Source: JBDKGH01 sp039798265 (GTDB lineage Bacteria; Bacteroidota; Bacteroidia; Flavobacteriales_D; Sanyastnellaceae). From it: a stretch of 18,724 nucleotides of DNA. A program made the translations under genes and the position numbers. The notes under the pieces are model-generated. The model did no database searches. It saw nothing but the letters and a program-made list of their open reading frames with translations, and was not told the DNA's origin. Below are positions 1-7,635 of the stretch, piece after piece; position 1 is the first letter of the stretch, and each line of letters starts with the position of its first letter. The stretch lies in the NCBI GenBank assembly GCA_039798265.1, contig JBDKGH010000107.1:1-18724 (forward strand), in the 5' to 3' direction.

Positions 1-1047
1 CTCATAAGAAGGGCGATCGGAATGGTGAAAAAGAGGCGTGGGAACAACATTGTCGTACCCAAGCGCATCGCGCGTTACATAGTCGAAGCCTCGTTGATCG
101 TAGGCATTCGAATCGTTACCGTGTTCATTGCTATCGCCATGGGCTTCAGAAAGGAAAACGCCGCCAGGACCGAAAAACTCGATAACAGTAAGTTCGTCGC
201 CTGCCCATTGACCGTCGGATAATGTGGGGCCAGAGATGGTAGCTACCATTATGTTGTGTTGATCGGCGCCAAAGAAATAAGTGTTGGTTTCTACAAAACT
301 AGCCAGCACATTGCCATTCGCGGAGAACGCCCGAGCTCTAATGGTGGTGGTGGTATTCAAATTGATCGGCCCGGTGTACAAGGTACTTGCCGTAGTAGGA
401 ACCGAACCATTGGTCGTGTAATAGATTGTCGCGCCAGCCTCGGCAGAAGTCATGGTAAGTGAAATAGGAGCCGCATAATAACCGGCCTGCAAGCTCAACT
501 GAGGTTTTGGAGAATAGCTGGTTCCAGAAATACCTGCATTGGCCGCATTGGGTGTAGGCGCGGTATTGATTAACCATGTCGCGCTTCCGTTAGGAACACG
601 CCCCCAAGAGTGATTGGCTTGGCTAGGTGAAATACCCGTACCGAAGGTGTATTCTTCAAGAATAGCGCCCGTAGCATCAGCGAAAACGATTGATTCGCCA
701 TTTGTTTGGGTGATTTTAAAGTTGGTATTGTTCTGCCCGAGGTAGGAAGGATCATAATCACCCGTACCCGAAAGCAAAATCACTCGATATCCGTTGGCAG
801 GGATATTATACCCTGCAGGAATTTGCCATTTGGTAGGATCAGTGGGATCATCGGACAAATAATAATTGCCAATATTGACAGCAGCTCCAGTTGGGTTGTA
901 AAATTCTACCCAATCTTCATATTCACCGGTAAGGGCCCAATTGGAGTAATTGGCTATGCAAAATTCATTGATTACTACCTGTGCATTCGTAGCGAAAGCA
1001 TTGAGCAGCAAAGCGATAGCGATGATATAATGAGAAAATCGATTCAT
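1..1047 (-). CDS. Secreted lamin-tail / chitobiase-C / CotH-type protein (C-terminus beyond window)
   Basis: I translated the minus strand by hand from the ATG at 1047-1045; the frame stays open to base 1, giving 349 residues with no stop, so the 3' part lies left of the window. Residues 1-23 form a signal peptide ending NAQ. Residues 24 to about 165 look like a lamin-tail domain (it starts VVINEFCIANYSNW and continues EDWVEFYNP, ending in the NHSWGRVPNG region). About 179-256 resemble the chitobiase/beta-hexosaminidase C-terminal fold (GATIYYTTNGSVPT, then TTTTIRARAFS). From about 270 the sequence enters a CotH-like region with the segment HGNDSNAYDQRGFDYVTRD at 309-327. In Bacteroidota this architecture belongs to large exported, usually T9SS-sorted surface proteins; CotH domains are atypical protein kinases. 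Kinase activity cannot be judged because the catalytic part is missing. A purine-rich AGGAG lies about 11 bases before the ATG. Confidence 0.85.
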   Translation of the reverse strand, partial: MNRFSHYIIAIALLLNAFATNAQVVINEFCIANYSNWALTGEYEDWVEFYNPTGAAVNIGNYYLSDDPTDPTKWQIPAGYNIPANGYRVILLSGTGDYDPSYLGQNNTNFKITQTNGESIVFADATGAILEEYTFGTGISPSQANHSWGRVPNGSATWLINTAPTPNAANAGISGTSYSPKPQLSLQAGYYAAPISLTMTSAEAGATIYYTTNGSVPTTASTLYTGPINLNTTTTIRARAFSANGNVLASFVETNTYFFGADQHNIMVATISGPTLSDGQWAGDELTVIEFFGPGGVFLSEAHGDSNEHGNDSNAYDQRGFDYVTRDALGYDNVVPTPLFHHSDRPSYE

Positions 1048-1189
1048 GGTTGTTGGGTCTCCTAAAGATGACCGAATGCAATTGGTTTAGGTTGCATTCC
1101 GCCGTTAATTCCTTGCTTTGTAAATATACCATCATCTTACCCAGTACCCCCCTGTGAAAAAATGAGCACCCTAGGATTTCCAAAACATT

Positions 1190-1218
1190 TTGTGGTTCGG
1201 ATTGCCTGATTATTTTTG
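1190..1218 (+). promoter_or_regulatory. Bacteroidota-type promoter of the His-rich microprotein gene
   Basis: The -33-like TTG at 1190-1192 (inside TTTTG) and the exact -7 match TATTTTTG (TAnnTTTG) at 1211-1218 are separated by 18 bases, within the spacing known for Bacteroidota primary-sigma promoters. The start codon of the downstream gene follows after 19 bases. This element lies in the 190-bp divergent gap (1048-1237) between the CotH-type gene and the microprotein gene; I see no equally good element facing left. Confidence 0.55.
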
Positions 1219-1237
1219 TACCAAACAAACTTTAGTT

Positions 1238-1366
1238 ATGGGACATCACGAAGAATCACATCACGGACATCAAGAAGCAGAACAAAATGAGATCGGCGGA
1301 CCAGTAACATTTGCCATTTTTTGCGTGGCTCTGGCGATTACGATCATTTACTTCCTCGCTCAGTAA
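1238..1366 (+). CDS. His-rich single-span membrane microprotein (42 aa)
   Basis: ATG at 1238, stop TAA at 1364-1366. The protein begins MGHHEESHHGHQEAEQNEIG, with five histidines and five acidic residues in the first 20, and continues into one hydrophobic span (about residues 22-40, VTFAIFCVALAITIIYFLA) ending in Q. It looks like a small inner-membrane protein with a polar His-rich N-terminal tail that could bind a metal or haem-system partner, but that role is only a guess; I do not recognise the family. Support that it is a real gene: an exact TAnnTTTG promoter just upstream, a bacterial-membrane-protein composition, and a strong hairpin directly after the stop. It is divergent from the CotH-type gene and convergent with the S46 peptidase. 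Confidence 0.7.
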   Translation: MGHHEESHHGHQEAEQNEIGGPVTFAIFCVALAITIIYFLAQ

Positions 1367-1379
1367 TAGACATCTACAC

Positions 1380-1406
1380 TTATCCCCGACCCAAAGTCGG
1401 GGATAA
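1380..1406. terminator. Bidirectional hairpin terminator
   Basis: Perfect 11-bp inverted repeat: TTATCCCCGAC at 1380-1390 and GTCGGGGATAA at 1396-1406 around a 5-base loop (CCAAA). It lies between the stop of the plus-strand microprotein gene (1366) and the stop of the minus-strand S46 peptidase gene (1436), so it can serve both. There is no long T-run on either side, so intrinsic termination is likely but not proved. Confidence 0.6.
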
Positions 1407-1435
1407 ATCATAGATTATGCGTTATTGAAAATCGT

Positions 1436-3586
1436 TTATCGTACGATTTTCATTTCATTGATGAGATAGTCAGCTTCGGCGTAAACGTCGATAATCCATA
1501 GCACGTATCGGATATCCACCATAATGTTTCGGCAGATATCTGGATTGTAGTACATATCGCTCATTGTACTTTCCCAAGAACGGTCAAAGTTTATCCCAAC
1601 TAATTCGCCTTTCGCATTGAGTGCGGGAGAACCGCTATTACCGCCGGTGGTATGATTGCTTGCGGTGTAACACACGCGCAATTGACCGTTATCGTCGTAA
1701 CCTTGATACGCTTTGCGCTCCAGCAACTGCACCAATCGGTCGGGCAATTCGAAGTCGGGGTTACCTGTGTTGTATTTTTCCAAAATGCCATCTGCCGTTG
1801 TAAAGTAAGTGTACTGCATCCCATCGCGAGGGGCGCTACCTTCTACTTTTCCGAATGAAATACGCAGTGTGCTGTTCGCGTCGCACCACTCTGTGCGCTG
1901 GTCTTTCATTTCGGTGAGCAACTTCACATAACGATACATGAGGGCGTTGAACTTGCTGTTGAATTCGCCAAATTTCGGAGCGAGCATGCCATTAAACGAT
2001 TTAAACAAATCGGTAGAAGTCATGTACACAGGGTCTTTTGAAATCTTCTTCCAGCTTTTGGAGTCGTAGTTTTCTACCACGGCAAAAAAAGTAGTGCTAT
2101 CGCGGAACATGCTTTTTCCATACACCTTTTCTGCATAAGCTTCCCAGGTCATCGATCCACGTGGGTTAAATGCCTGATCGCCGAGGCCGTCTTTTACGTA
2201 GTTGCTGTATAAAGGCGACATGGCTGTAAAGAGCATTTTCTCTGTGGTCAGATCAAAATCTTTGTAAAAGAGGTGAGCGTTCTCTTTGAGCTTTTTGATT
2301 TCATCGTCCCATTTGCCCGACTTTTTCAACGAATCTGCGATGGACAAAACTTCAGTCACATCATGGGCAAAGGAAAAAATCTCAGGACCGTAGTACACAT
2401 ATTCTACAAAGGCGTCGCGAGCAAACAGATAGTCGCTGTAGTCCTTGTAGAGCAATTCGATGTTGGGCAATATGTTTTGATCATTGGCCCTTTTCTCTGT
2501 AATTAGATTGGAGATCAAAAGCTGCTCCTCATTCTTGCGGGTTTCATATGCTTGAAAACGAGAGAGCCCCATCTCCTGCCCTACCCATTTTTTATAGGCA
2601 TTACTAATGCTGCTTTGTTTGGCGGCGTATTGAATGCGCACTTTATCACCCGACTTCATTCGATTTCCGATGATATCCAGCGAAGTTTCGCGCATTTTGA
2701 TACGCATCGGATTCGATTTGTTATTGACGTAATCAATAGAATAACTGGTGAGTAAATGTTCCGTGCGTCCAGGAAAACCATACACCATCGAGTAATCGCC
2801 TTCTTTAACCCCTTGAATATTCACGGGGAAATAATGAGCTGGATTGTAGGGTTTGTTTTGTGGATTATAATCAGCAGGTTCATTATTCTCATCGGCATAA
2901 ATGCGGAACATAGAGAAATCTCCAGTATGTCTCGGCCATACCCAGTTATCGGTATCACCACCAAATTTACCCACCGCACTTGGAGGAGCGCCCACCAAAC
3001 GAACATCGCGATACGTTTTGGTGTATATGGCAAAATACTGGTTGCCATAGTTGAAGGCTTTTACTGAAGCTTCTATTCCTTGTTTTTTAAATGAAGCTTC
3101 GATTGCGCTCTTATTGACTTTCTTGAGGTTTTCGATTTCGTCGAGCGACATGGTGCTTTTTACACCTAGAAAAATGGCATCGGTAATGTCTTCCATTTTC
3201 AACACGAAGGTGACGCTAAGGCCCTTGCATACCAGCTCTCCGTTTTGATCTTTTGCCCAAAAACCATTGGTCAAATAATCATTTGTAACGGAGGAATGGA
3301 ACTGGATATAATCGAACCCACAATGGTGATTCGTGAACAACAAACCTTGGTCAGAAACTATTTCAGCTGTGCATCCGCCACCAAAAAGAACGATACCGTC
3401 TTTTAAACTACTGTTATTCACAGAATAAAGATCTTCTTTGGAAAGCTTTAATCCTTGTGCTTTCATATCGTCATACACCGCTCCGAGAACAGCAGGAATC
3501 CACATTCCTTCATGAGCAGTCATTCTTACCGTTAGCGATAACACAGCTAACATTAGGATTAGACCTTTTTTCATCTTAGTAATCAT
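1436..3586 (-). CDS. S46 family dipeptidyl-peptidase, DPP11-like (Asp/Glu-specific type)
   Basis: 716 residues, close to the roughly 720 of Porphyromonas gingivalis DPP11. A signal peptide precedes AHEGMW (cleavage near residue 24), so the enzyme is periplasmic or surface-exposed; S46 enzymes release dipeptides from peptide N-termini. Family motifs are intact: TNHHCG with the catalytic His at 88, DTDNWVWPRHTGDF with the catalytic Asp around 211-213, and GGNSGSP with the catalytic Ser at 651. The motif GINFDRSWE puts an Arg at 669, matching Arg673 of DPP11, the residue known to select acidic P1 side chains (Gly there marks DPP7). The ATG at 3586 overlaps the upstream J-domain gene by 11 bp. 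An in-frame ATG at 3574 (MKKGLILML) follows that gene's TAA after one base and gives a more classical signal peptide, so it may be the true start. Last gene of a four-gene operon; specificity is inferred. Confidence 0.95.
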   Translation of the reverse strand: MITKMKKGLILMLAVLSLTVRMTAHEGMWIPAVLGAVYDDMKAQGLKLSKEDLYSVNNSSLKDGIVLFGGGCTAEIVSDQGLLFTNHHCGFDYIQFHSSVTNDYLTNGFWAKDQNGELVCKGLSVTFVLKMEDITDAIFLGVKSTMSLDEIENLKKVNKSAIEASFKKQGIEASVKAFNYGNQYFAIYTKTYRDVRLVGAPPSAVGKFGGDTDNWVWPRHTGDFSMFRIYADENNEPADYNPQNKPYNPAHYFPVNIQGVKEGDYSMVYGFPGRTEHLLTSYSIDYVNNKSNPMRIKMRETSLDIIGNRMKSGDKVRIQYAAKQSSISNAYKKWVGQEMGLSRFQAYETRKNEEQLLISNLITEKRANDQNILPNIELLYKDYSDYLFARDAFVEYVYYGPEIFSFAHDVTEVLSIADSLKKSGKWDDEIKKLKENAHLFYKDFDLTTEKMLFTAMSPLYSNYVKDGLGDQAFNPRGSMTWEAYAEKVYGKSMFRDSTTFFAVVENYDSKSWKKISKDPVYMTSTDLFKSFNGMLAPKFGEFNSKFNALMYRYVKLLTEMKDQRTEWCDANSTLRISFGKVEGSAPRDGMQYTYFTTADGILEKYNTGNPDFELPDRLVQLLERKAYQGYDDNGQLRVCYTASNHTTGGNSGSPALNAKGELVGINFDRSWESTMSDMYYNPDICRNIMVDIRYVLWIIDVYAEADYLINEMKIVR

Positions 3587-4145
3587 CTGTTTTTACAATA
3601 AACCAATAGTAATATCCGCCTAGGCAGAATATTAATCCCGCAATGATAGGGAAAACAAAGTAAAAGAAAGGGCGTTGTTGGTCGAATGGTAAATTTTGCT
3701 GTTCGGCGTATTTGTAAAGCGGCACCACGATAATGCCGAAGCTGATGAGAATGAAAACAATGTTGACCCCCACATTCACCTTTTTTGCAATGCGATACCA
3801 ATTGGACTCTTGGTACGTCTTAAAGTCGCGCGTTGCATAATAAGCCGCTCTTTTTGCTGCGATTTCTTGCTGTTGTGCTACCCATTGACGGTACACTTCC
3901 TGACGGCGAGCCTTTTCAGCCTCCGAAATAAAATCAGCCTGTTGGCGAGAGCGATCATAGCTTTGACGGCGTTGGTGATTGCACAAAAACTCGTAGGCTT
4001 CGTGCACTTCCATAAAGCGGTATTTGGCGTCAGGATTCGGGTTGAGATCGGGGTGATATAACTTTACTAAACGACGGAAGGATTTCCGAATATCATCCGG
4101 AGATGCGTGAGGCGCGACTTCTAGTATTTCGTAATAATTCTTCAA
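3576..4145 (-). CDS. Membrane-anchored J-domain (DnaJ-like) protein
   Basis: 189 residues. Residues 1-66 are a J-domain: YYEILEV at the start, RRLVKLYHPD with the Hsp70-activating HPD motif at 31-33, then AYEFLCNHQRRQSYD. A charged helical linker (about 70-118) leads to two hydrophobic spans, about 125-144 and 160-184, and the protein ends KTDDY. There is no Gly/Phe region, zinc finger or substrate-binding domain, so it is a type III J-protein that would recruit cytoplasmic DnaK to the inner membrane. Its start lies 6 bases after the stop of the barrel-like gene and its stop overlaps the S46 gene start, implying co-transcription. A role in handling the exported proteases encoded alongside it is an inference from context. 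Confidence 0.92.
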   Translation of the reverse strand: MKNYYEILEVAPHASPDDIRKSFRRLVKLYHPDLNPNPDAKYRFMEVHEAYEFLCNHQRRQSYDRSRQQADFISEAEKARRQEVYRQWVAQQQEIAAKRAAYYATRDFKTYQESNWYRIAKKVNVGVNIVFILISFGIIVVPLYKYAEQQNLPFDQQRPFFYFVFPIIAGLIFCLGGYYYWFIVKTDDY

Positions 4146-4151
4146 TCCGTC

Positions 4152-4937
4152 TTAAGGCGTTTGTGAAGCCGCTTCTTTCTTGCGTTTAAACCTGAGTGTA
4201 TTGATTTCAAAGCCCATAACCACAGGACTGAGCTCTGGCAATTTTTTTCCATTGTACACAGAAGAGGAAGGCACAAACAAATCAGATAAGCGATACTTCA
4301 CCCAAAAGGCGGTTTCATTTACGCCATAGCGCACTGTAATACTTGTCTGGTAGTAATTAATATAATCGGGATTAATGGCCGAATATTTTATTCTCTTAGC
4401 CCCATTGTTCAATTGAGGGTCTACAAAATCTTTAGTCATCAAGCGCGAATACCAAACGAAGGCAAGGTCAAAACCAACATCAATACTGCGTGAGAAAACC
4501 ATTCCTTTCGAACCGAAGCCAATTCGAAAGAAGGGCTCTACTTGAATCGTATTCAAAATCAATTTCTGTGATTTGTGGCTTTGCCCAAAGCCCAATATGT
4601 TTTGCTCCGCGCTTTGCTTTAACCGGTAAGAAGTTCGCTGCACACGCGACTCTATGCCAATAGCCGTATGCGTCCCAAGCTTTCTGCGGTATCGAATACC
4701 GAGGTCTAACAAAAAGCTCTTCCTAAAAGCTAAGCTATCATTTTGCTCAATGGGATAGGCAATTCCCCAGTTATAAAAACCCTCGACAAAGTGTTTTCCG
4801 TTATAACCGTATTGGCGTTCATCGTCATTTCGAGCTGTTTGTGCGTTGACATTTTTATCCAGTAAAAGTTCTTGCGCATACAGTGACGAGCCGCCAAAAA
4901 AGAAGATCAACAGCGTAAAAAAGGACAGCTTATTCAT
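4152..4937 (-). CDS. Outer-membrane beta-barrel-like protein of unknown function
   Basis: 261 residues beginning with a signal peptide (MNKLSFFTLLIFFFGGSSLYAQ, cleaved after about 20-22). The mature part alternates polar and hydrophobic residues and is rich in aromatics near strand ends, for example LLDLGIRYRRKL, TIQVEPFFRIGFG, SITVRYGVNETAFWVKYRLSDLF and VVMGFEINTLRFKRKK, as expected of an 8-12-strand outer-membrane barrel. It ends in a charged tail rather than the usual terminal aromatic. I cannot place it in a named family. It overlaps the end of the subtilase gene by 8 bp and ends 6 bases before the J-domain gene, so it is the second cistron of the protease operon. It might be an envelope anchor or partner for one of the proteases, but nothing in the sequence shows this. 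Confidence 0.85.
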   Translation of the reverse strand: MNKLSFFTLLIFFFGGSSLYAQELLLDKNVNAQTARNDDERQYGYNGKHFVEGFYNWGIAYPIEQNDSLAFRKSFLLDLGIRYRRKLGTHTAIGIESRVQRTSYRLKQSAEQNILGFGQSHKSQKLILNTIQVEPFFRIGFGSKGMVFSRSIDVGFDLAFVWYSRLMTKDFVDPQLNNGAKRIKYSAINPDYINYYQTSITVRYGVNETAFWVKYRLSDLFVPSSSVYNGKKLPELSPVVMGFEINTLRFKRKKEAASQTP

Positions 4938-6540
4938 GGCTTTCCTCCTTTCTTTTTGTCAATTCTCTTTTCGTTGTTTCAAGAATAAAATTCTTATAAA
5001 ACACCCTGATGATACAATCCCAACAATCTACATAATCCAATGCTGCAGCGATTCCATTTTCGGGTGAAAAAACGCGGTATTCCTCTAAGCGTCCTTGCTC
5101 GTTTTCAATATGCAAAAAGGCGAGCTTAGATCGGTCATTGATCGACTTATGCTCATTTTCGTCCATTTTATTTTGCCCAACCTCCTTGAATTCGACGCTT
5201 TGAAAATCTCCATTCCAAACACTTTGAAGTGTCGGAATAGTATCGTTATGGGTGGCGTCAAAAAAATAGGCTGCGCGTGGCAATCCAAAACCATGTGCAT
5301 AGTCATAGTAAGGATATAAATCACCGCTTAATTGCAATTCATTGAAAAGTTCGCGAGCGGTGTATTCCGGATGCAGTTGACGAATACACGCCGCGAAACC
5401 CGTCACTAGCGGCGCCGCAAAAGAAGTACCCGAATCCGTTATCACTCCATCACCATCCGCTACTAATGCTGTTCCAAATGCACATAAATTAGGTTTCATT
5501 CGGTTATCAGCTGTTGGTCCATAACTACTGAAATCAGCGTGATAACCTAAATAAGGATCAATGGCTCCGATGGTCAAAACGGAATCGGCATCAGCTGGTG
5601 CACCAATGATTTCCCAAGGCGAATACCCTTCATTTCCTGCGCTATTCACCACCAGCACCCCTTTTCCGAGAGCCATGTTAGCGGCTTTGGATATGGCCGA
5701 AACCCGTCCAGTCATATCATCACGGAAATACAATTGTCTAGTATAAACGAGCGAGGAATTGACGATATCGGCACCATTTTTATCGGCCCATTCGAGCGCC
5801 ATTACCCAGTTTTGTTCTCTAACTTTTTTTGCATCTTCTGTTTGCTCTACCCTTGCCAATATAAATTCAGCACCGGGTGCCAAACCCATGGGAATACCCG
5901 CAAAATCGCCGGCTACACAACTAAGCACGTGCGTTCCGTGATCAGAATAATTAAATACAAATAATTTATTTTTCACAAAATCCCACGTCGCTTTTACTTG
6001 CTTGTTGGCTATTATTTTTTCAAATGCTTCATTTTCTTTCATGTCGCGAAATCCACCATCGAGAATAGCTATTCGCACACCTTTTCCATTGAGTCCATGT
6101 TCCTTAAGCACCGAAGCGCCGAGGTGTTCTGTTTGATTTTTGAGCAACATTTTTTGCTCTTTATCTAACAGAGTTGAATCTAAAGATGAAAAAACAGCAA
6201 GCGTTTGCATCGCTTCCACATCGCTTACAAAAGGTAATTGGCGCACCCGTTCCATTTGACTATCCGTGGCTTCTACCGCCAGCGCATTTAGCCAGCGAGA
6301 ATGTCCGCTTACACTATCTACCATTTCCGTAATGATAGATACATAGGCTGTTGACAAAGGAAAGTCGGTACTATCCGAAAGGGAAATCCCTTCTCTCAAT
6401 CGACGGTCAATCGCTTTTTGATCGAAATATTCAAGAGGATTGAAACGTGCACCAGCTTTGCCAGATAAGAAAACCCAATGAGATTGAGAAGTACTTAAAA
6501 GAGGTGCGAAGAGCAAAAAGAAGCAAAATAGGCGCAACAT
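4930..6540 (-). CDS. S8 family subtilisin-like serine protease
   Basis: 536 residues. A signal peptide (MLRLFCFFLLFAPLLSTSQ) is followed by a propeptide-like region to about residue 140. The peptidase S8 domain covers about 150-425 with the full catalytic set: Asp161 in AILDGGF, His201 in DHGTHV, oxyanion Asn303 in SAGNEG, and Ser373 in SGTSFAAP. The remaining 110 or so residues form an unassigned C-terminal module with a Cys pair (DCWDC) and a lysine/glutamate-rich end. I see no canonical T9SS sorting domain, so the protein may stay periplasmic or use a variant signal. First gene of the minus-strand operon; it overlaps the next gene by 8 bp. Transcription probably starts at the TATCTTTG element 7 bases before the ATG. 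It is divergent from the threonine aldolase gene across only 49 bp. Confidence 0.95.
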   Translation of the reverse strand: MLRLFCFFLLFAPLLSTSQSHWVFLSGKAGARFNPLEYFDQKAIDRRLREGISLSDSTDFPLSTAYVSIITEMVDSVSGHSRWLNALAVEATDSQMERVRQLPFVSDVEAMQTLAVFSSLDSTLLDKEQKMLLKNQTEHLGASVLKEHGLNGKGVRIAILDGGFRDMKENEAFEKIIANKQVKATWDFVKNKLFVFNYSDHGTHVLSCVAGDFAGIPMGLAPGAEFILARVEQTEDAKKVREQNWVMALEWADKNGADIVNSSLVYTRQLYFRDDMTGRVSAISKAANMALGKGVLVVNSAGNEGYSPWEIIGAPADADSVLTIGAIDPYLGYHADFSSYGPTADNRMKPNLCAFGTALVADGDGVITDSGTSFAAPLVTGFAACIRQLHPEYTARELFNELQLSGDLYPYYDYAHGFGLPRAAYFFDATHNDTIPTLQSVWNGDFQSVEFKEVGQNKMDENEHKSINDRSKLAFLHIENEQGRLEEYRVFSPENGIAAALDYVDCWDCIIRVFYKNFILETTKRELTKRKEESHE

Positions 6541-6547
6541 GGTTGAT

Positions 6548-6555
6548 CAAAGATA
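6548..6555 (-). promoter_or_regulatory. -7 promoter element of the protease operon
   Basis: On the minus strand these bases read TATCTTTG, an exact TAnnTTTG match. They end 7 bases before the subtilase ATG, so the transcript would have almost no 5' leader. No convincing TTG -33 element lies at the expected 17-23 base distance, so the call rests on the -7 element and its position. I find no matching element facing the aldolase gene in the same 49-bp gap. Confidence 0.4.
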
Positions 6556-6589
6556 GCAACGACGGATCAAAAAGATTAATTTTCGCCCC

Positions 6590-7621
6590 ATGAAAAAAAT
6601 AGATCTCCGCAGTGACACCATTACTCGACCTACCTTAGGTATGCGCGAAGCGATGTTTAATGCTGAAGTTGGCGACGATGTTTTTGGAGAAGATCCTTCC
6701 ATCAATGCTCTTCAGGACTATGCTGCAAGCTTGTTTGGAATGGAAGCCGCGCTGTATTGCACCAGTGGAACGCAAACCAATCAAATTGCTATCAGCGTGC
6801 ACACACGTCCGGGAGACGAGGTGATTTGTTCTCACTTAGCACACATCTATTTGTATGAAGGCGGAGGTATTGCTCAAAACTCCGGTGCTAGCGTGCGTTT
6901 GCTTCCGGGAGAACGAGGACTTTTTACCGTAGAAGATGTAAAAGCAAATATCAATAGCCGCAAAGATGATCACCTACCCTACACCTCTATGGTAGCTGTA
7001 GAAGACACGATGAATAAAGGCGGCGGTGCAATATGGGATTTTGAAGAAATAAAGCGACTTTCCGCATTTTGCCGATCAGAAGGCTTAGCTTTCCACTGTG
7101 ATGGTGCTCGATTGTTTAATGCACTAATCGAAACGGGCATATCGCCCAAAGAATACGGGGCGCAGTTTGATTCAATCAGTATCTGTTTGAGCAAAGGCTT
7201 GGGCGCGCCTATCGGCAGTTTATTGTTAGGAACAAAAGCGTTTATCTCACGAGCTCACCGAAGAAGAAAAAATATGGGCGGCGGAATGCGTCAAGCGGGC
7301 TTCGCTGCAGCTGCTGGCTTGTATGCCCTTCAGCATCAAGTGGAGCGATTGAAAGAAGATCACTCGCATGCCCAATTGCTCAAAGCATGTTTAGAGCAGC
7401 AAACTTTTGTGGCCAAGGTACTTCCGGTGGATACCAACATTGTCATTTTTCAATTAGCCAATGGTATGCCTGCGGTTAAAATGGTAGAATTACTCGCGCA
7501 AGTGGGTATTGCCTGTTTTGCTTTCGGGCCAGACAAAATAAGATTTGTAACGCACCACGATGTGAGCCGCGAGGAAATAGACGCTGCGATAGAACTATTA
7601 AAAGGAGTAAAAGCTGATTGA
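6590..7621 (+). CDS. ltaE: L-threonine aldolase (PLP-dependent, low-specificity type)
   Basis: 343 residues, a full-length member of the aromatic beta-eliminating lyase/threonine aldolase family. It cleaves L-threonine or L-allo-threonine to glycine and acetaldehyde in the cytoplasm. Hallmarks: the N-terminal DLRSDTITRPT; GDDVFGEDP at 28-36; the phosphate-cup segment CTSGTQTNQ at 57-65; His85, which stacks on the PLP ring; the FHCDGARLFNA segment at 168-178 with the PLP-binding Asp171; and the Schiff-base Lys202 in SICLSKGLGAPIGS. The GGGMRQAG motif follows at 275-282. Single gene, divergent from the protease operon and convergent with the T9SS protein gene 8 bp downstream. Its last codons and stop lie inside a palindromic terminator. 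Confidence 0.96.
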   Translation: MKKIDLRSDTITRPTLGMREAMFNAEVGDDVFGEDPSINALQDYAASLFGMEAALYCTSGTQTNQIAISVHTRPGDEVICSHLAHIYLYEGGGIAQNSGASVRLLPGERGLFTVEDVKANINSRKDDHLPYTSMVAVEDTMNKGGGAIWDFEEIKRLSAFCRSEGLAFHCDGARLFNALIETGISPKEYGAQFDSISICLSKGLGAPIGSLLLGTKAFISRAHRRRKNMGGGMRQAGFAAAAGLYALQHQVERLKEDHSHAQLLKACLEQQTFVAKVLPVDTNIVIFQLANGMPAVKMVELLAQVGIACFAFGPDKIRFVTHHDVSREEIDAAIELLKGVKAD

Positions 7622-7635
7622 TTCAGCTTTTACTC
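7605..7635. terminator. Bidirectional terminator containing both convergent stop codons
   Basis: Perfect 13-bp inverted repeat GAGTAAAAGCTGA (7605-7617) and TCAGCTTTTACTC (7623-7635) with a 5-base loop TTGAT. The aldolase stop TGA (7619-7621) lies in the loop and the TAA of the opposing T9SS gene (7630-7632, minus) lies in the right arm. Each strand has a TTTTA tract in the descending arm, not after it. Confidence 0.6.

Noticed and set aside
338..577. Open minus-strand frame of 79 codons ending in a His run, and similar frames across 22-1228
   Set aside because: It lies in another frame of the lamin-tail/CotH-type gene, which has a continuous hand-translated frame with a signal peptide and family motifs. 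The His run is a shadow of the Thr/Asn codons TTTTIR region.
2756..3067. Plus-strand frame of 103 codons with hydrophobic stretches
   Set aside because: It is antisense to the S46 peptidase gene, whose DTDNW catalytic region lies there; the composition follows from the opposite strand and there is no promoter or motif.
3696..4061. Plus-strand frame of 121 codons
   Set aside because: It is antisense to the J-domain gene, which has an intact HPD motif and operon-like spacing; no family resemblance of its own.
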